DNA from: Primulina eburnea | Taxonomy: Eukaryota; Streptophyta; Magnoliopsida; Lamiales; Gesneriaceae | Assembly (NCBI RefSeq): GCF_022965805.1 | Contig: NC_133116.1 | Location: 7,894,601 to 7,958,600 of the forward strand | Direction of reading: 5' to 3' | DNA length: 64,000 bases | Shown here: positions 32,993 to 45,620 of the stretch, in pieces | Layout of the letters: the number at the start of each line of letters is the position of its first letter | Numbering within the stretch: the stretch's first letter is position 1 | Program-made: the position numbers and the translations under genes | Notes under the pieces: generated by a model | The model's database searches: none | The model's input: only the letters and a program-made list of their open reading frames with translations | What the model was told of the DNA's origin: nothing

Positions 32993-34129
32993 ATGGCAAA
33001 CTTGGCAAAGCTCGAATTCATCGCTCTTGATATTACTGGGAAAAACTATATGCCATCGACTCTTGATGTAGAAATGCATCTTGAGTCATTGGGTCTAAGC
33101 GAGACCATTAAAGAAAATGGTATATCTTCGTCACAAAAAAAAGCAAAAGCTATAATATTTTTACGACGACACCTTGATGAAGGTTTAAAATGTGAATATC
33201 TCATCGAAAAAGATCACATGGCTCTGTGGAAAGGATTAAAAGAGAGATTTGAACATATAAGGGAAGTTATACTTCCGACCGCCCGTGATGAATAGAATAT
33301 GTTAAGATTCCAAGACTTTAAAAAAGTCAGTGATTAAAATTCAGCGATGTATAGAATAATCTCGCAGTTAAAATTTTGTAGACATGAGGTTACAGAATCA
33401 GAAATGCTTGAAAAAACATTTTCCACGTTTCACGCATCAAATATAACACTACAGCAACAATATAGAGTGCGTGGATTTGCGAGATATTCTGAACTCATCG
33501 CCTGTCTTCTTGTGGCGGAAAAGAACAACAAGCTGTTGATGAGAAATCATCAGTCCCGACCCACTGGATCAACAGCATTTCCAGAAGTAAATGCTGTAAG
33601 TAAAAATGAATTTAAACCTGGAAATCAAAATCAAATTCAAAGACAAGATTTTGGTCGAGGTCGAGGTCGTGGGCGTGGACGTGGACGAGGAAATGGTCGT
33701 GGCCGTGGTCGAGGCCGTGGTTTTGAGAACAATCGAGATAGTTATTTTTATAACTCATCTCAAAAGAGCGTCACGAACCACCCACCGAAAAGGCATCATG
33801 AGAATATGAGTGTTAATGATAATCACTCAAAAAGATTTGAAAGTTCTTGTTTCAGATGCGGCACTCCAGGACATTGGTCTCGTATTTGTCGAGTTCCCAA
33901 GCACCTTTGCAAGCTCTATAAAGAATCGATAAAGGGGACAGAAAAAGAGACCAACTTCACTGAACGTAGTGACCGTTTGAGTGATTCAACTCATTTTGAT
34001 GCTGATGATTTTATGAATGATTTCTCTGAAATTGATCAATATTTTGGTGGGATAGAAATGAAAAATATTGATGCTGCAAATTTTCTCAATGATTTCTCCG
34101 AAAATGAACAATATATTGGTAAAATATAA
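32993..34129 (+). pseudogene. Copia gag of element E, two nonsense codons
   Basis: The ATG at 32993 starts the same capsid domain as element A. Trp is replaced by TAG at 33293-33295 and Tyr by TAA at 33335-33337. The frame then continues to 34129 with a long Arg-Gly repeat (about 33655-33725), a CCHC knuckle (CFRCGTPGHWSRIC) and two acidic repeats. No frameshift is seen. Confidence 0.88.
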
Positions 34130-34268
34130 GGGTAAAAGAATTTATTTTTCATGTATACATATGATAATTATTTATTGTACAATTATGATATGTGTTGTAT
34201 TTTTCAATTAATTGCATATGTATTGTCAATAATTTTTTTTTCATTGTATATTTTTTTGAAGTTCAAAT

Positions 34269-36858
34269 ATGGAAAATGCTGCGAACAAAGCTGAAGTTTG
34301 CATACCTGATAGTGGTACAATGCACAGTATCCTCCGAGATAAAAGATATTTCTTGGAACTAAAACCAACAAAAACAATGGTGAATACAATATCAGGTCTT
34401 GTAGACTTGATTAAAGATTGTGGTAAAGCACAATTTTTATTACCTAATGGTACAAAATTTTTGATCAATGATCCTTTGTATTCACCACAATCAAAAAGAA
34501 TTTGTTGAGTTTTAATGATATATATTCACATGGGTATGATACTCAAACAATGAATGAAGGGAATGAGAAATATACGTGTCTTACCACATACAAATCAGGA
34601 AAAAAATATGTAGTTGAAAAACTACCAATGCTCCCTACTGGATTGCATTATACATACATAAGTCCAATTGAATCAAACATGGTAGTTGATAATTCTTCAA
34701 TACTGATCAATTGGCATGATCGATTAGGACATCCTGGTTCAACAATGATGCGAAGAATTATAGAAAATACACATGGTCATCCGCTGAAAGACTAGAAGAT
34801 CTTTCAGAATAATAAGTTTCACTGTAAATCATGTTCTCTTGGAAAACTTATTATAAGACTATCACAATCCAAAATCCAAACTGAATCACCAATGTTTCTT
34901 GAACGTATTCAGGGTGATATTTGTGGACCAATTCATCCACCATGTGGACCATTTAGATACTTTATGGTATTGATTGATGCCTCCAGCAGATGGTCACATG
35001 TATGTTTATTGTCAACTCGAAATGTTGCATTTGCAAGATTACTTGCTCAAATAATAAAATTGAGGAATCAATTTCTCGATTATACAATCAAGAAAATTAG
35101 ACTTGATAATGCTGGAGAATTTACTTCCCAGACTTTCAATGATTATTGTATGTCTATGAGAATCATTTTTGAGCATCCTGTTGCTCATGTACATACACAA
35201 AATGGATTGGCTAAATCATTGATTAAACGTCTGCAAATGATTGCTAGACCAATGATTATGAAAACAAAGCTCCCTATTTCTATATGGGGACATGCAATTT
35301 TACATGCTGCTGCATTAATTCGCATTAGACCAAGTGCATATCATAAATACTCCCCATTGCAGCTTGCATTTGGTAAAGAACCAGACATTTCTCATCTGAT
35401 AATTTTTTGATGTATGGTGTATATGCCTATTGCACCACCGCAACGAAAGAAAATGGGACCTCAAAGAAAGATTGGAATTTATATCGGTTATGATAGTCCA
35501 TCAATCATTCGATATCTTGAACCTCAGACAGGCGACGTGTTCACAGCACGTTTTGCTGATTGTCATTTTAATGAGGAAATATTCCCAATGTTAGGGGGAG
35601 AACAGAAACATAGAGAATGTTATTCTGTGAAATTACAAAGATCATTATATGGGTTAAAGCAATCCGGCCGAATGTGGTATACTCGGCTAAGTGATCACTT
35701 GATGAAAAAGGGATATGCAAATAATTCAATATGCCCTTGTGTTTTCATTAAGAAAACAACATCCGGATGCGCAATTATTGTTGTATATGTTGATGATTTA
35801 AACATCATTGGAACGAATAAAGAAATTCAAGAAGTTGTGTCATACTTGAAGGAAGAATTTGAAATGAAAGATCTTGGAAAAACCAAGTATTGTTTGGATT
35901 TACAAATTGAACAAAAAGAATGTGGAATATTTGTTCACCAGACAAATTATACAGAAAAGATCCTTAAACGTTTTAATATGGGTAAAGCAAATCCTTTAAG
36001 TACTCCAATGGTTGTTAGATCATTAAACATAGAAAAGGATCGATTCCGTCCATGTGAAGATAATGAAGATATTCTTGGTCCAGAAGTACCATATTTAAGT
36101 GCTATCGGTGCCCTTATGTATATTACAAATTGTACAAGGCCTGATATATCTTTTGCCGTAAATTTATTGGCAAGATTTAGCACATTTCCAACAAAGAGAC
36201 ATTGGAATGGAATTAAACATATATTCCGTTATCTACGAGGAACGACAGACTTGGGACTTTTGTATTCAAAAGATGCTAATCCAAGTATAATTGGTTATGC
36301 CAATGCTGGATACTTATCTGGTCCACACAAGGCACGTTTCCAAACTGGATATGTATTTACTCGTGGAGGCACTGCAATTTCTTGGCGTTCACAGAAACAA
36401 ACACTTGTAACAACTTCATCAAATCATGCCGAGATTATTGCACTACATGAAGCAAGCCGTGAATGTGTGTGGTTAAAATCAATGACTCAACATATCCAAA
36501 TCTCATGCGGATTATCATTTGACGAGAAGCCTGTGATACTATATGAAGATAATGATGCATGTGTTGCTCAAATGAAAGAAGGATACATAAAAAGCGACAG
36601 AACTAAACATGTTCCTCCTAAGTTCTTCGCATTCACCAAGGAGCTTGAGAAGAATAAATGTATTGATGTTCGTCACATTCCATCAAGTGAAAACTCATCA
36701 GATCTCTTCACAAAGGCACTTCCTACGACAATATTCAGAAAGCACATATATAATATTGGGATGCGCAATCTACGAAATTTGGAAAGAATTGTTCGTGTCA
36801 ACACGAAGTTTAATTTTTATTTAAATTTTTTTATTTTGCAGGTGTTGAAAAATCAGTA
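34269..36858 (+). pseudogene. Copia pol of element E (protease, integrase, reverse transcriptase, RNase H)
   Basis: Protease with IPDSGT at about 34308. The GAG-pre-integrase HxxxH part (WHDRLGHPG) lies near 34712, and the integrase core with DICGP, LDNAGEFTS and a G-x-A-x-S-L-I-K-R segment follows. There are breaks near 34505, 34795 and 35410. After the PMLGGE segment (35595) an internal deletion removes the first part of reverse transcriptase, which resumes at LYGLKQSGRMWY and keeps YVDDL. RNase H follows, with YANAGY where the family usually has YADAGY, so a catalytic Asp is probably lost. It ends with DLFTKALP. Confidence 0.88.
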
Positions 36859-36869
36859 GTTTGGAGTTC

Positions 36870-37578
36870 TTCATCTATCATAAAGTCAATGATTTTTATT
36901 AAATTAAATTTTCAATATTATTAATTAAATTTACAACTGTTATATTTCGTGTTATATATTTCATTCATATTTTTTATTTCATATAATTTAAGATGGTAAT
37001 GTTTTTAAAGAAGTGACAAATTTTAATGTTAAAACGGATACGGATGGCTTTATATTCTTATCGTGAAGAGTTATATCAGTCGTAATTTTAATATAATTAT
37101 TAAGACGAAAAATGAGTGTTTTGAAAAAATAAATAATTTCTATTGTTTTATCAAATCAAATGTTAATTGTTGAGTACTACGTAATTTAGATAAATTAGGA
37201 CATTAATATAATTTAGATTCAATCCGAGAATTTTTAAATTTTTTTTAATCCTTCACTTTTAAATAGAATGAAAATTTTGATCAAATGAAAAATAATTTTG
37301 TGATGTTAATTAAATTTTAGGGATAAAAAATGTTAAAAAATATTATAAACTAAAAAATGTTGTAGCAAGTTTGAACTGATATGAAATTATAATATAAATT
37401 TGTTTCTTTTATTATTTTTTTATCAGTATATAATTATTCTACTTATTTTTAAAATAAAACAAAACAAATTTTTATTAGTTTTGTGGACTCAAAAAAATAT
37501 TGTAATTTTAAAAATGTAATTTTGATTTTGTATTTTTATTTCTAATTAATAACAAATTATTCTTGTTTTGTCTTACAA
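36870..37578. other. AT-rich intergenic stretch
   Basis: No coding or repeat element recognised. I looked here for a MULE terminal inverted repeat matching sequence beyond 41752 and did not find one. Confidence 0.5.
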
Positions 37579-40572
37579 GATGGGGGCATATATCAAACCG
37601 AATGTCCTTCACTTGCAGGAGACTCATATCTCAAGAACAATATCAAGGGATAATATCGATACCATTTTAGAAGTCAGATGATCGGATAACTGAATTTCGA
37701 AACTTTATAGTTCTGGCTTAATTCATAATCATGTCTTGACCCTTCTGAATGAGATGTGATTATATGGTATTCTCCGATGTGGTTTTCGACCTATTGACAA
37801 TCATCTTATTACAGCTTTAATCGAGAGGTGGGGACGTGAGAGTCATACATTCCACTTGCGTGTTGGTGAGGCCACTGTCACACTCCAATGTGTTGAAATA
37901 ATATGGGGTTTGAATATTAATGGTCAACCTGTAACGAGAACCGACATGAGTCGCACAGCTAAAGAATGGCAACAAAAATGTGTCGAGTTATTAGGTTTCG
38001 CACCCACTGCATCTTTAGTGAGTGGAGGACGCTTGTCGATGGCTGTTCTAGACGCATAGGGATGGCAATTTCCCCCGCGGGTTTGGGGCCCCGCGGGGAA
38101 AACCCGAAACGGGGATGGGGATCCCCGATTTTTTCGGGTTTGGGTTCGGGTTCGGGGATTTTTTTTAAATCCCCGATGTAGTTCGGGGCGGGTATGGGAT
38201 TACTATCCCCATCCCCGAAATCCCCGAACCCGCCCCGAAAATATATTATCAATAATAAAATAATAGTATTATTAGTATTAATAATATAATTTTTAAAATA
38301 TTAATAATATTATTATTGTTGATATTGATATTAATATTAATATTAAAATTATATCAAATAATAATATATAATAATAAGTTTTGGTTTGAGAAAATATCCG
38401 AATCCGTCATCATCTTGCCATATTATTATTTTTGAAATGGGGATGGGGACGGGGATGGTAAGTTGATCCCCGAAGTTTCGGGTTTGGGGATTCCCCGAAC
38501 CCGAAAAAACGGGGATGGGGGCGGGGATGGGGGTGGGGATGGCATTCGGGGATGGGGATGGGAATGGCAAACCCGCCCCCGCCCCGGCCCATTGCCATCC
38601 CTATAGACGCACATTGTAGAGAAAACCATATCGACAATTCAGACTTGGAGGTGGTGCAATACACTCGATGTATAGCCTTGATGGTAATTGGAGGATGCAT
38701 GTTTCCTTACTCCCGTGGTGGTGGTGTGAGTCTTATGTATTTACAGCTACTTCATAATATTCCTCGGGTGAGTAGGTATAGTTGGGGAAGCGCTGTATTA
38801 TCTTTCCTTTATCAAGAGTTATGTAAATCATCAATTATAGGGAGGAAAATAATATGCGGGCCTTTGTTGATATTACAGGTAGCTTTATTATTTTGTCTAC
38901 AATAATGTGACAATTTTTTGAAACTAAAAATATATTTTTTTTAATGATGATATTTTGTTTAATGCAGGTTTGGGCTTGGAGCATGATGACATCTATTAGT
39001 CCTAATGTACATGGTTTTTGTCATATTGTTTCTGCGCCCCCCGATGTAAATGATAACAATTATGATACAATTCTTCCAATCGCTCCTTATGGAGCAAGGT
39101 AAACTTTTGCAAATCAATTTAACATTTGAGTTATGAAAATATTTAAAATTAATTGTATTTGTTTATTTAGGTGGGCTCGTCATTTCAGTCATACTCATAC
39201 ATCTACCCACTCAGTACGGATTATACGCGAGATACTGGATCTTATGGAGGATGGCCAGGTGTCTGAAAATCAATATTCATCCATATTAATACTGACAAAA
39301 ATATAACACTCGTATTGATTTTTTATTTTTCTTTATTAATTTCAGTTTAATTGGACTGTTTACGATTTCGAAGCACTTGATGTGCAAGCATTCATTAAAG
39401 GACATCAAGGGGAAATATGGCGATGTGTATGTCCTCTCATTTGTTTTGATATTGTAGAAATGTATCGTCCAAATCGAGTGTTGCGTCAATTTGGAATGCG
39501 ACAACGAATTCCCGAACCTGCAACTGATGGGGGATGATCTACACAATCTATCTCGAACAGGACACCGTAATTTTGATTGGAAAGAATTTCATAGTGGTCC
39601 AATTGAGATTTGGAAAAATAAGGAAAAACATATCGCAGAGGATATGCTCGTCTCTGGACATATGATGGTGGACTATCAATATAAGAAATGGTACAACAAC
39701 ATCACTATACGGTTCATTTCTCCGAACAGCGAAGGAGTTGGTTACTCCAGTGGACAAGCATGTTTCAGAGCCATTGTGGTTAGTGTTGATGAAAATTTAG
39801 CCATGTAAACTAATTTTCTTTATTTGCTAGCATTTTCTAAATTGATTTGATTTGTGTTACACAGGACGAGGAAGCAACCACACTCATAAATCGATTTGGA
39901 GGGCTTAACGTGCATGAACAATCGAGGGAGGCACTTGAAGAAGCCATTCAAGATGATTGGAGAATTGGACGACATTTTCGTGATGCACTGAATAGGGTAT
40001 CTAATGAAGAAGAAGTGCAACATGATATACCACGTAGAAACTCGTTTCAAAATCGTGAGGAATGTAGCCGTCGACGACGACGTGAATCGGGTTCTAGTAG
40101 CTCATCTGATTCACATCAACATCGTACACCACATGGATGTGACGTCCCTGGCACATCACATGGTCATTACATGCATGGGCCGTCACGTGTTCATGAAATG
40201 TCTGGACCGTTACATCAGCCTTCAGCAGTGTATAATGTTGACTATCGACCATTGATGCAATATGGTTTTCACACTCCAGATGTTGCTAGTAGTGTATCTC
40301 TCACTGAGCTTCTAAATTCTGAACATCGACAGTTTGATAATGAAGTACGTTCATTTTATCACGAAATGCGTCCGAACTATTTGAGTTCACCGATTCCTTT
40401 CCATGGATTTTCCGCCACTTCATCTAGTTTTGCTCCAGACAATTTAAACAGAGACCGTAATACAGAGACGGATCGTAATACAGAGATGGAAACAGAACAT
40501 TTTAACTTGCGAAGAAGTGTACGAGTGCGTATACCACACGGTTGCGGCACTGGCCATTTCTATTACTACTAG
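37579..40572 (+). pseudogene. Plant mobile domain (PMD, MAIN-like) gene, disrupted
   Basis: Exonic parts by eye: 37579-38056, 38612-38878, 38968-39098, 39171-39258, 39346-39778, 39865-40572. The PMD fold, found both in host silencing proteins (MAIN/MAIL) and in transposons, is recognised from LITALIERWGRESHTFHL, the VTLQCVEIIWGL strand, and RYLR-like and VWAWSMM segments. It is further supported by IWRCVCPLICFDIVEMYRPNRV and FGMRQRIPEP. The last exon encodes a disordered His/Ser/Arg-rich tail. Lesions: stops in the first exon, a 547-bp hAT-like insertion at 38057-38603 whose removal restores the frame exactly, and a 1-bp gain in a G-run near 39530. It lies convergent to the MULE transposase fragment, matching known PMD-carrying Mutator-like elements. 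Confidence 0.82.
38057..38603. mobile_element. hAT-like non-autonomous element inside the PMD gene
   Basis: 547 bp, ends TAGGGATGGCAAT and ATTGCCATCCCTA in perfect inverted orientation, flanked by exact 8-bp copies of TAGACGCA (38049-38056 and 38604-38611). The interior has repeated GGGGATGGGG and CCCCGAACCCG words near both ends and an AT-rich centre. There is no transposase. Same family as 3113-3641 but far less diverged. Confidence 0.92.
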
Positions 40573-41149
40573 TATTAATATATCATCTATGCATGTTGAT
40601 TTCATATTCTCGTCAATCGTAGTTTGTCATTTTGTTTTCGCATATTTCTTTTGGATTGTTATGATATTTGTGTTTGAAGGATTTTTTAAGTAACTATTTC
40701 TATTTTTTATTGTTTTGCAATGTATTATTATTTTAAATGTATTATTGAACGTGGAAACAAACTTCAATGTTTGAAAATAATATGATATATAATGGCATTT
40801 GTATAATAAATATTATACAATTACAATTCATATATTTGAAAATATTGTTAAAAAACACTATAAAAAAATTTATTTACAAAATGTTGACTTATATGTAATT
40901 AACCAAGTTGAAAATTTAATGTATTTTCTAATACAGATTTATATTTACATAAATCATATAACGTGATATAAATTTATTGACAAAATAAATAACAAAGACC
41001 AAAGCAAATAATCAAATATCAATTACAACCAAGACAACAACTACAATTATTTAAAGACCGTTGATATTACACACTTAATACACAATCACACTTAACTTGC
41101 AACACAACTCTTAATATTATTATGATAAATCACACATGAAACTCCATGA
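40573..41149. other. AT-rich spacer between PMD and MULE fragments
   Basis: Non-coding; separates two convergent coding remnants. Confidence 0.5.
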
Positions 41150-41752
41150 TTATGACGTGCCACCACGTGCATAGGTTTGTCTCTCTCTTGTTGTTGGTCG
41201 ATCCATCTCATTATGCAACCTTGATGTTCTATGTCTACCAGTTCTTCGTTTTTCACGTCGACCTTGATCATGGTTTAATTCAAATTCTGCGTCATCCCAA
41301 TATGCTTCATCTGGTATTGGGATAAATCTTCCTTCATATATTTTAACATATTGGTGCATATTAAACCACGGCTGCATTAATTCCATCGGGTCCAATCTGT
41401 ACCACTTTGCTGTACATATGGCATGAGAGCAAGGTATTCCAAAAATTGTCCATTTCCCGCACGAGCAATCACGATTACTCTAGTTCACAACTTGTACATG
41501 TTCATTGTGTCCTAGTCGTCCCCGTGTTACTACAGATGCAGATTTGTCACTGATTTCGTATATGCTAACACTGTGATAGCTTGATTTGATTGACCATTGC
41601 TCGTATTTGTGGAATACAAAATCAGGCCACGATTGGTTGTTTGCCACCATACATGCAATTCTTTCTTTACGGTCAAAGAAATATTTCACACAACGTCCGA
41701 TTGTTAACTGCATAATTGCTGAAATAGGAAGACGTCTTGCACCCTTCAACAC
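41150..41752 (-). pseudogene. Mutator-like (MULE) transposase, C-terminal part with SWIM zinc finger
   Basis: The minus strand reads LKGARRLPISAIMQLTI, typical of the region after the MULE DDE domain. A SWIM-type zinc finger DCSCGKWTIFGIPCSHAI (C-x-C ... C-x-H) follows, near 41465-41415, then a DPMELMQPWF segment and a basic tail ending at 41150. A single TAG lies just before the zinc finger (about 41480). The DDE catalytic domain should lie beyond 41752 but is absent, so this is a fragment. Confidence 0.8.
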
Positions 41753-41780
41753 ATCAGATTTTAAAATTCACAATTCATAA

Positions 41781-42720
41781 AAAAATATTGAGAAAAAAAA
41801 AATTCAACTCAATCAATTAAAAGACTAAAAAAACAATAGGTGGAAAATTCAGGCTATCTAACCTAATTTGTAGGGAGTGAGTCTCATGTGAGACCGTCTC
41901 ACGGATCTTAACCTGTGAGACAGGTCAACCCTACTCATATTAACAATAAAAAGTAATACTCTTAGCATAAAAAGTAATAGTTTTTCATGGATGACCTAAA
42001 TAAGAGATCCGTCTCACAAATACGACACGTGAGATCGTCTCACACAAGTTTTTGTCATTTGTAGGAGGAGCCAAACTTTGCCTTAAGAATCTTTCGCCTC
42101 GCGGGATTACGATCTATACAGATTTTAAAAATCTTTACCCACGTATATAATCTAAATTTGTTATTTTTTGGTCAGGAGATTAATTCCATAATAATCTTAA
42201 AATGGTCAGGAGATTAATTCCACATCAATATATATAACATGTAAATATAAGCTTAAATAATTTAAAATGCACGATTTTTATTTTTATTTTTTGAGTTGGG
42301 ATGTATATATAATAATTGGATTATAAACTCGAGATCCCATCTTAAACTTAGAATTTTATCACTAGATAAATGCGATAAATTTTGACTCCTTACTACTTGG
42401 ATTAAATACTAGTATAGAAGATAGCTAAGCTTCACAGATATCAACAGTTAGCCATTAGAATGTTGAGATGAGAATTTTGCACCAAAATCCTTCGAACGTA
42501 CTGCAATTGCATCATCACAATGACAATCATCATTCAAGAAAAATAAAGGCAAAAATTAACACACCAAAATTTGGATGTGAGGAACAAACAAGATGCTATT
42601 ACTGCAGATTCCCCGGTAGTTGATTAGTTGGACAAGGCGATAGTAAAATTAGAGCATTTTAGTCAAGAAACAAGGAAGATCAAGAGAAATAATCGAAGTT
42701 TGTTCTAAGATGCTGTCCGT
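41781..42720. other. Intergenic region with a MITE
   Basis: Apart from the MITE at 41878-42060 no feature is recognised. A repeated TTTTGGTCAGGAGATTAATTCC-like word occurs near 42168 and 42208. Confidence 0.5.
41878..42060 (+). mobile_element. MITE of the GAGACGGTCTCAC family, copy 2
   Basis: The most complete copy in the window: GTGAGACCGTCTCACGGATC on the left, AAAAAGTAATACTCTTAGC in the middle, GATCGTCTCACAC on the right. Confidence 0.85.
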
Positions 42721-44201
42721 TTCTTTTCCTTTTTAAAACCTACCTCATAATCGTCACCTGTATAATCTTCCGAAGAGCTGTCCTTGCTCTCGCGTTTCTT
42801 TGACTGCTTCATTACAACTTTGGAACTAGACGTTCTTCACAACTCTAACGGATTCTGCTTAATTTCTTCTTGACCACGACAGTTTTTGTTGCTGTGCCCG
42901 TTTCTGTTTTTTCTCAGTAAACCAGACTCCATCATCCCGGAATTATATCAGCAAATGTTTTTTGACGGGATACTTTATCCATTCTAGTTCGCAGCGAATT
43001 TTTGTAAATAGTAATATCGAAGGTGGTCTGTATACAAATAAAATTTAAGCTCTAGTGATTTAAACAAGACTACCACATATGTACAACCAACACATTGTAT
43101 GATATGCACATGTGCAAGGGAGGTATGGAAGACCAAAAGGTTGATAAGAAACCGCAATCGATGGAGTAAAAAATTTCGTATGAACGCCATATTCCCTAAA
43201 TTACACCAAGAGTTTAATTCCCTCCAGCAAAACACATTTATTTCCTTCAGAACATGAATATACTTACTCAATGCCATGTTATGAAAGTGCTTCAGAGGAA
43301 AAAAATAATAGAAAGAAAAAGAAACGACTTAATTCGTTTCTCTCTTGCATTTTCAGGTACAAACTAGCTTCCATACTATCATCATATAGCAACAGTTTGT
43401 AGTATTCAATCAAGGTATTTCATGAGAAAACCGAAGCTAAAAAATGAACGACTAAAAGGATGTGTTTGTGAAACATATTACCGAATTCATGAATACTTGT
43501 TTCTTAAAACAAGAAAACTTGAATACACAAAAAGTAAAATTCAAATTTGAGCCGACAAAGGAACCTTTCTTACCATATTGAAGCCATATCACTCTTGCTT
43601 ATACAAAGTCTCGTAGAAAATCCTCAACGGGTCTCTCTGAGCCAATTCAAAACACATAAATTCTTCCAAAATATCCAAATTCGAACACATTTTTTACAAC
43701 ATTAACACATGAAATTCAAGGGGTAAAATGCAAGTCTACTTCCTCAGGCGGGTCCCTCTTTTGACCTGGTAAATCAAATACTTTCTTTTCCCTTTTCTTA
43801 GCATCCCTATCAGTGTCACCTGCGTTACCTCCTTCCTTCTCCTCCATCTCCATCTCCACCTCTTCTTTCTTCGTTTTCTTCTTTATCTCTCCATTCATCC
43901 AAAACCCACTAATAATCATAAACCAAAAGCAGTAAACCGAACCAAAAAAAAAGATTATATTTTTTACCTTCTTATCCGGCTTGTTTGAGGATTTTTTTGA
44001 GCTGGGATTTTCAAAATCTTAATCAATTTCTTATTTTTTCACATTTTTAACTTATTTCTTGATTTTGGGTTCGGATTTTAGCTTGGCATTGCTGCTAGGC
44101 GATTTCTTCTTGAGATTGGCAACAGTGGACACAATGCTCTTTTTGAATTCCTCATCTTCTAATTCCTCTTTCTTCACGAGTTTCGAATCTTCTCGAGGCA
44201 T
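42721..44201 (-). pseudogene. Remnant of an uncharacterised lysine-rich plant protein gene
   Basis: The minus strand ATG at 44201 opens a Lys/Glu-rich N-terminus (MPREDSKLVKKEELEDEE) that ends in TAA at 44052. Further pieces follow in order: a Lys/Glu-rich exon (about 43905-43740) ending VFDLPGQKRDPPEE at a donor, an exon starting RDPLRIFYETLYKQ (about 43660), a short MMESGLL segment (about 42930) and a C-terminal SKKRESKDSSSEDYTGDDYE stretch near 42790. From memory this order matches a conserved plant family of unknown function, automatically named unc-89-like. Missing bases in the RDPLR exon and after MMESGLL indicate decay. Confidence 0.6.
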
Positions 44202-45620
44202 TTTCAAGAAGGAATAATCAAATATTCATGAAAATCATCAGTTCAAAGGAAAAAATTCGTTAATTTTTCGGATTTTGAGAAACCCGGAGAGAAAGGAGAA
44301 CGAAGGGTTTCAAATGTCATTTTACTGAAATCTCTGTGCTCTTGGGCTGCTAAGCAAACAGATTGGGCCTATTCAAGAACAATGGTCTTTTTTTGGGCTA
44401 CTTATCCATCACCATCGACTAAAAACAAAAAACACCATATTTTAAAATTAATCGACTTTATGCTCAAACAAAAAACACCATATTTTAAAATTAATCGAAC
44501 GTGTCTGAGTTTTTATAACATATAAAAGTAAAATATATTAGGTTTTTAAAAAATGAGAATGTATTAATCTATTAATGTTTTAATTTTTTTTTTATATGTT
44601 TTTACCAACAATGATGATTCATTTCTTTTGAAGGAATTCGAGATTTTCTAATTCATTTTTTCCTGAAAAATTTTTAACAGCCCGAAAAATTTAATTGCAT
44701 AATTAAATGAGTTGTGATACTTACTGTAGTGTCTATTTTTCAACTCACTCGGTTTCGTTGGACGTGCCAACTTTTGTTTGCACAAATTTTGTGTAAATGG
44801 AGGCGTGCTATGTGCGATTGCACCAATTTGATCGACAAATGTAAAAATCTAAGTTCTAAAAGCAAAAGAGATTGTAATTCCATAATTTGATTGATAGTTA
44901 TGATGCTCTAAGCTAATATGTACGGGAAAAAACATAGAAAAATGAAAATAAAAGTGGAAATTGCATGAAAATTCCTAAACATGATTTATATACATACAGA
45001 ATAGAATCAAGGGAAATTCAGATAAACATGAAATTCATAAAAAAAAATTCCTGAAAAACAAAAAGTAATTGCTTGAATCCTAAATAATTTAATTTACTGG
45101 AAATATTAAGAAAATTACTGCAAAATAAAGAAATTAGACCAATGAAATTGAATGACTAGATATTTACTGTTCGAGCATTTTTTAATGATGGTTGTTGTTT
45201 GTCCTTCTGCTAGCAATGTTTGTTATTTTTCTTCCTCTTCTTATATCTGATTGTGTTGTTAACTCGTGCCTTAATTCTTCACTATCTTCGTCTTCGAATC
45301 GTGTAGCCAGCTAGCTTCTCCTTCTGTTTGAATAATTCCATATTCTGATTTCAATCACCAACTTTCAGATAATTAAGGGGTTTATAATTTATTGGGCTTG
45401 TTATCTTCTTCGGCTAATTTTATCCTATTGAGTTTGAGTTCAATATATTGTGCTAAATTTAATTTCTGGTGCGAACAATCCCATATCAAACAAGTCAAAT
45501 TGTACATATTACAAATTTCTTACGCATGATATAAGCTTCTGAACCAAAGATGAGAACCCCATTATTGATCGAGTGAAAACAAGAAGTCTGTATTTTATCA
45601 ATAAAAGTTATATCAAGTGG
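44202..45620. other. Intergenic region
   Basis: No coding feature recognised. A duplicated 35-bp AAAAAACACCATATTTTAAA-type word lies near 44424 and 44467. Confidence 0.5.

Larger units (their letters stand above)
31994..36858 (+). mobile_element. Copia element E, decayed sister of element A
   Basis: 5' LTR, half-tRNA-type primer-binding region, leader with a degenerate micro-ORF, gag with two nonsense codons, and pol with frameshifts and an internal deletion. No 3' LTR follows the end of pol; only TGTTGAAAAAT at 36843 recalls an LTR start. Without a second LTR no target duplication can be scored. Confidence 0.9.

Noticed and set aside
36843..36870. 3' LTR of copia element E
   Set aside because: Only about 11 bases match the LTR start and no polypurine tract precedes them; not enough to call an LTR.
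38349..38905. Pro-rich ORFs across the hAT-like element
   Set aside because: Low-complexity GGGGATGGGG/CCCCGAACCC repeats give Pro/Ile/His-rich frames on both strands; they end at or run through the element borders.
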